Of a stretch of 64,000 bases of DNA, positions 60,942 through 64,000 are shown in pieces (position 1 is the first letter of the stretch; each line of letters begins with the position of its first letter). Under the pieces are notes generated by a model. The model saw nothing but the letters and a program-made list of their open reading frames with translations. It was not told the DNA's origin and ran no database searches. The stretch comes from Lonicera japonica (lineage: Eukaryota > Streptophyta > Magnoliopsida > Dipsacales > Caprifoliaceae), in the NCBI GenBank assembly GCA_021464415.1, contig CM038467.1, positions 16,571,411 through 16,635,410 on the forward strand. Reading direction: 5' to 3'. Position numbers and translations under genes: made by a program.

Positions 60942-61301
60942 AGGAAAAACTCAACAAAAAAAAATATTCCGCTATCTAGATTACAGTGGAGCTTTTAGAG
61001 AGAGTGATCGAGTTCCCGTAGAATTCCGACAAGTAGACAGAGATGCTTTGGGTAGATATACCGACGACAGATGATGACCAACGGCGCCGATGGCGAGGTC
61101 TCTGTTTAAAAAGACCGGCTGTAAAGAGGGATTTTGGGTTTCGGCCTGCTTGGTCGTGTTTGTGATGCAGTAGATACGGATGCACTGTAAACTCTTTGAA
61201 TTATACAAAAAAAATTTAAATAGATATACACATTAATTTAAAAAGAAAATAGATTTTAAGCACCTTGAATATAATTAAAAATAACATATATATATATATA
61301 T
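60942..61301 (-). other. Transportin promoter and leader region
   Basis: Minus-strand sequence before the ATG at 60941. It has no clear TATA box, in keeping with a housekeeping gene. No other gene seen. Confidence 0.5.
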
Positions 61302-61436
61302 ATTAGAACATTTTTGGTACGGACCAATTCTTATAAATTGGTTATTTTACAACGAATTTTTGTTATAAAAACATTTTGGGTATGCTATTTATAATGCAAA
61401 ACCATCATAAACGGATTGGTGAAATTTTCCATATAT
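61302..61436. mobile_element. Small hairpin MITE related to the 55.9-kb palindrome
   Basis: GAACATTTTTGGTACGGACC at the left and GAAATTTTCC at the right match the arms of the element at 55904-55956. TA repeats flank both sides (61289-61302 and 61432-61453). Confidence 0.6.
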
Positions 61437-61699
61437 ATATATATATATATATATTAAGTTGCCTATCATATCATATCTATCATATATTATTGTGCTATTA
61501 CAAAAGAAGTAACAATATCACTCTTATTAATTACTATATTAATTGTTTTAATAATTTATATTATTTATTATAATAATAATCATATATTATTATTATAGTA
61601 TTACAGAAGAAGTAATACTATCTCTATTAATTGCTATATTAATAAAATCTATATGATTTATTATAATAATAATCAATACTATAATAATAAAATGGAGTA

Positions 61700-62036
61700 T
61701 CTATACTTAATATATATTAGTATTATGGAAGGATGAAGGAGTGGTCCTATTTATCGAACTCCGTAATGTTTCTTTTTATTTATTTTTTATTTTTCAAATA
61801 ATTTTTTAAATACAAATTATATCATTTTTTATTTTTTTAAAAAATGCATTAATTTGTATGCGTTATTTTGGGTATCAAAATTTTTTATTATTTAAATTAA
61901 TTGCGTGTTTATATAGTTAAAACTCTTTTACATAGATTTGTACTAATATTATATTATTTAATATTTATTTATTTATTACATTTTTTTTAATAATAATTTG
62001 AATATCGTCTCGTTCATTGCACGAGTTTATAACTAG
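61700..62036 (+). mobile_element. Small non-autonomous Helitron
   Basis: Begins TCTATACTTAATATATATTAG after an A and ends CTAG before a T, the Helitron A|TC...CTAG|T rule. The 3' hairpin CTCGT/ACGAG (62009-62025) stands 11 bases from the end, the expected spacing. 337 bp, very AT-rich, non-coding. Confidence 0.65.
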
Positions 62037-62239
62037 TATTATAGTAAAATCGAGGAAGCGTAATAATTATAGTAATAAATATTTTCATTACGAAACCTTT
62101 ATTTACTTATTTTAAAACTCTTTCATTTTTAAAACTTCAAACTTTTATTGAAATAAACAAGGTTACAAAAGAAAAAAGAAAGAAGATTACAGAGAAGGAA
62201 AACAGCGGAGAAGAGAGAAAGAAGAGAAAAACAAAGATG

Positions 62240-62490
62240 CCTTCTCAAACCAACATGCCTCGTTTAAATAGAAGGGAAAAGCAAAACAAACAAAAGTGCA
62301 CAGTGAAAGCAAACAGGAAAAGTGCACAGTAAAAGCAAATAGAAAACTTAATTATTTTGCAAGCAAACAAAAGCAAACGAATTATTTTACAAGCAAACGA
62401 AAGCAAACGACATAATAATTGCCATGGGACCCTCTGGTGGCGTGTGCTAGATAGTGGTGCAGGCGTTTGTCCAAAGTGATCCAAACTTTA
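62240..62490 (-). promoter_or_regulatory. Putative promoter of an endogenous pararetrovirus
   Basis: After the minus-strand ORF2 stop come repeated GCAAAC/GTTTGC blocks and two direct copies of a GTGCACAGT(G/A)AAAGCAAA unit (about 62296-62338). A TATTTAAA box lies at about 62267-62274, followed by a CT-rich leader. This resembles the intergenic promoter of caulimovirids, but position and motifs are the only support. Confidence 0.45.
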
Positions 62491-62514
62491 ATAAAGTTTT
62501 CTTAAATAATAATT

Positions 62515-63849
62515 CTACTCCACTTGATTTTTCCCTTTGTCTTTTACAGGTGAAGCAGTTGAGTCTTCATAAAGACTGGCGAGCCATCTTCCCATATGTG
62601 TTGTCATATCCTCATTTGGCTCCGCAAAATCTTCGTCATCAATATTAACCAATTGGGCAGATTCAGATTTTATTTCAGATTTTGAATCCTGAGAAACAGA
62701 CATGAAGTCTTCATCCATATCTAACTGACAGGCCAGATTTTGGAGAATTTTAGCTTTAAGCTCCTTGATAGGGGTATTTGGGAATTTCTCTTTAAGAGAG
62801 GCCAAAGAAGGAGTTTTAAACTCTGATTTTTCAATAACTTGCTTCTTTAAGAACGCATCATCCTCAGCTGACTTTGTATTAATTTCGAGGAACTCAAATA
62901 AATCTTTTTTAATTTGAACTATTAGTTCAGTGGTATCAAATTTAGGCCACCATTTATAATAGTAGTCACGTACTAACAAAAATAACCCATTACTCCTGGT
63001 AGTCGTATTATAGTTCCATTGAAATATCCAGGGAGTATGATATTTTGTAAGAAAATGCAATAATGCAAAATTAGTAATAGGGTGTTGCTCCTTAATAAGG
63101 AGTCTGGGATGATTTTTGCTATAAGCAACAAATAATTCATATAAATTATTCGGGAAAATATCCTCTTCGGGACCATTTAAAATAAACCATTGGAAAAACT
63201 AGTGGGGAAGAGATTCTAAATAAGAATCGTCGCTTTTAAGCTTATCAATACGGAAAAACCAGGTGTGGGAATTGTACTGGTTTTGATATAAAAAGGCTTT
63301 TTTCCAGGCATCAATATAATCCCAATAACTATAATAACGGGGAGCATTTTTATCATCTGAATAACGAGTCTGTAATGCTTGTTCTTTATTCGGATTTAAT
63401 CCCCATTCTTCAATACTAATTACGCCTTTAATAAAAGCTTTACTGAACGCAATTTCTGGGTTAAATGAACCCACATTCCTGTTCATATGCGTAAATACTA
63501 CGCTCTCCGTATCTTTAAGAATGGCCTCATAATATTCTCTAGTTTTTCCGCTAATAAGTGGAAAATCCATATTATTCTCGAAATATCTTTGGGCAATAGT
63601 CCCTGGGTTCATTGCAAATCTTTGATCCCCCTTTTGTAAATACAAAACAAAATCCTGTTGTGGCTTTTTTAAAGCCACCTGAACTTCCTCTTTAAGAGCC
63701 TCTTTAAAAGTCCCTGGCGGTTTAACCTGAGAAGAGGACGCTTGAGATTTAATCCCAGAAGTACCAATATTTCTTGCAGGAGACCTTTGAGGTCCTCCTC
63801 TACCTCTGTTTCCTCTATAAGAGGAAAAGGAACCTGTTGGCCTGCTCAT
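62515..63849 (-). pseudogene. Endogenous caulimovirid ORF2 (florendovirus-like), one in-frame stop
   Basis: Starts at ATG 63849 and runs to 62515 with a single in-frame TAG at 63199-63201; both halves are otherwise open (216 codons before it, about 228 after). The N-terminus is R/G/S/P-rich, the middle aromatic-rich, and the C-terminus acidic with a short basic end. The start codon overlaps the stop of the upstream polyprotein frame as ATGA (63846-63849), the arrangement known for florendovirus ORF1/ORF2. The function of this ORF is not known in the family. I call it florendovirus-like from layout and upstream RNase H; a search would settle it. Confidence 0.75.
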
Positions 63850-64000
63850 GAGGCCTTTCCCTGCAAAAATTCCCTAGTTAAGAAATCAGGAAGAGAATTT
63901 GATTCTCCTTTTATAAATTCTATTTTAAAATCAAATACTGATAAAATTGCTTGCCATCTAGCAAATATTTGTTTGGAAGCAATATTTTTTACATCTTTTT
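63846..64000 (-). CDS. Endogenous caulimovirid polyprotein, C-terminal end of RNase H (partial)
   Basis: The minus strand enters from the window edge and reads the last 50 or so residues of a viral RT-RNase H polyprotein, with ARWQAIL, FDFKIEFIKG and LPDFLTREF motifs, ending at TGA 63846-63848. These are typical of the RNase H end in Caulimoviridae. The rest lies beyond the window. No break is seen in the visible part. Confidence 0.85.
   Translation of the reverse strand, partial: KDVKNIASKQIFARWQAILSVFDFKIEFIKGESNSLPDFLTREFLQGKAS

Overview
This is nuclear DNA from a flowering plant, almost certainly a eudicot. Its genes carry many GT-AG introns in AT-rich DNA. The proteins belong to plant lineages: a PLS/DYW pentatricopeptide protein, a plant PP2A B' subunit, a plastid SecE-like protein and a 29-exon transportin. 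The spaces between genes are filled with plant transposons and an endogenous pararetrovirus.

Layout. 1-2.8 kb: non-coding DNA with an 887-bp Mutator-like element. 2.75-10.4 kb: a small plant gene (about 118 codons) split by a full-length Copia retrotransposon whose two 513-bp LTRs differ at one base that I could find. 11.2-13.9 kb: a MITE, then a Pack-MULE carrying part of a receptor-kinase LRR gene and itself invaded by a solo LTR. 14.5-17.0 kb: an intronless DYW-class PPR gene. 17.8-18.2 kb: a small unknown plant gene on the minus strand. 18.7-20.3 kb: tandem repeats. 21.6-26.7 kb: a 5.04-kb CACTA element carrying exon fragments of a PP2A scaffold (A) subunit and of a potassium-channel beta subunit. 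27.7-30.0 kb: a two-exon PP2A B'/B56 gene. 32.4-35.8 kb: a decayed MULE transposase with a C-terminal OTU protease domain. 36.1-37.0 kb: a long inverted-repeat element directly next to a five-exon SecE-family gene (37.2-38.8 kb). 39.8-44.3 kb: a long LTR-like unit with a nested hAT element. 46.9-60.9 kb: transportin 1 on the minus strand, 29 exons, 890 residues, with several small transposons in its introns. 61.7-62.0 kb: a small Helitron. 62.2 kb to the window end: an endogenous caulimovirid of the florendovirus kind, minus strand.

The five intact host genes (PPR, small unknown protein, PP2A B', SecE-like, transportin) look like unrelated housekeeping or regulatory genes; nothing suggests a gene cluster. 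The most distinctive content is transposon biology. Two elements from different superfamilies, MULE and CACTA, have picked up pieces of at least three host genes. One young Copia insertion has broken a gene whose reading frame is otherwise whole. Nested insertions with intact target-site duplications allow relative dating. Exon boundaries and duplications were read by eye from the sequence. Family names rest on recognised motifs; no database search was run.
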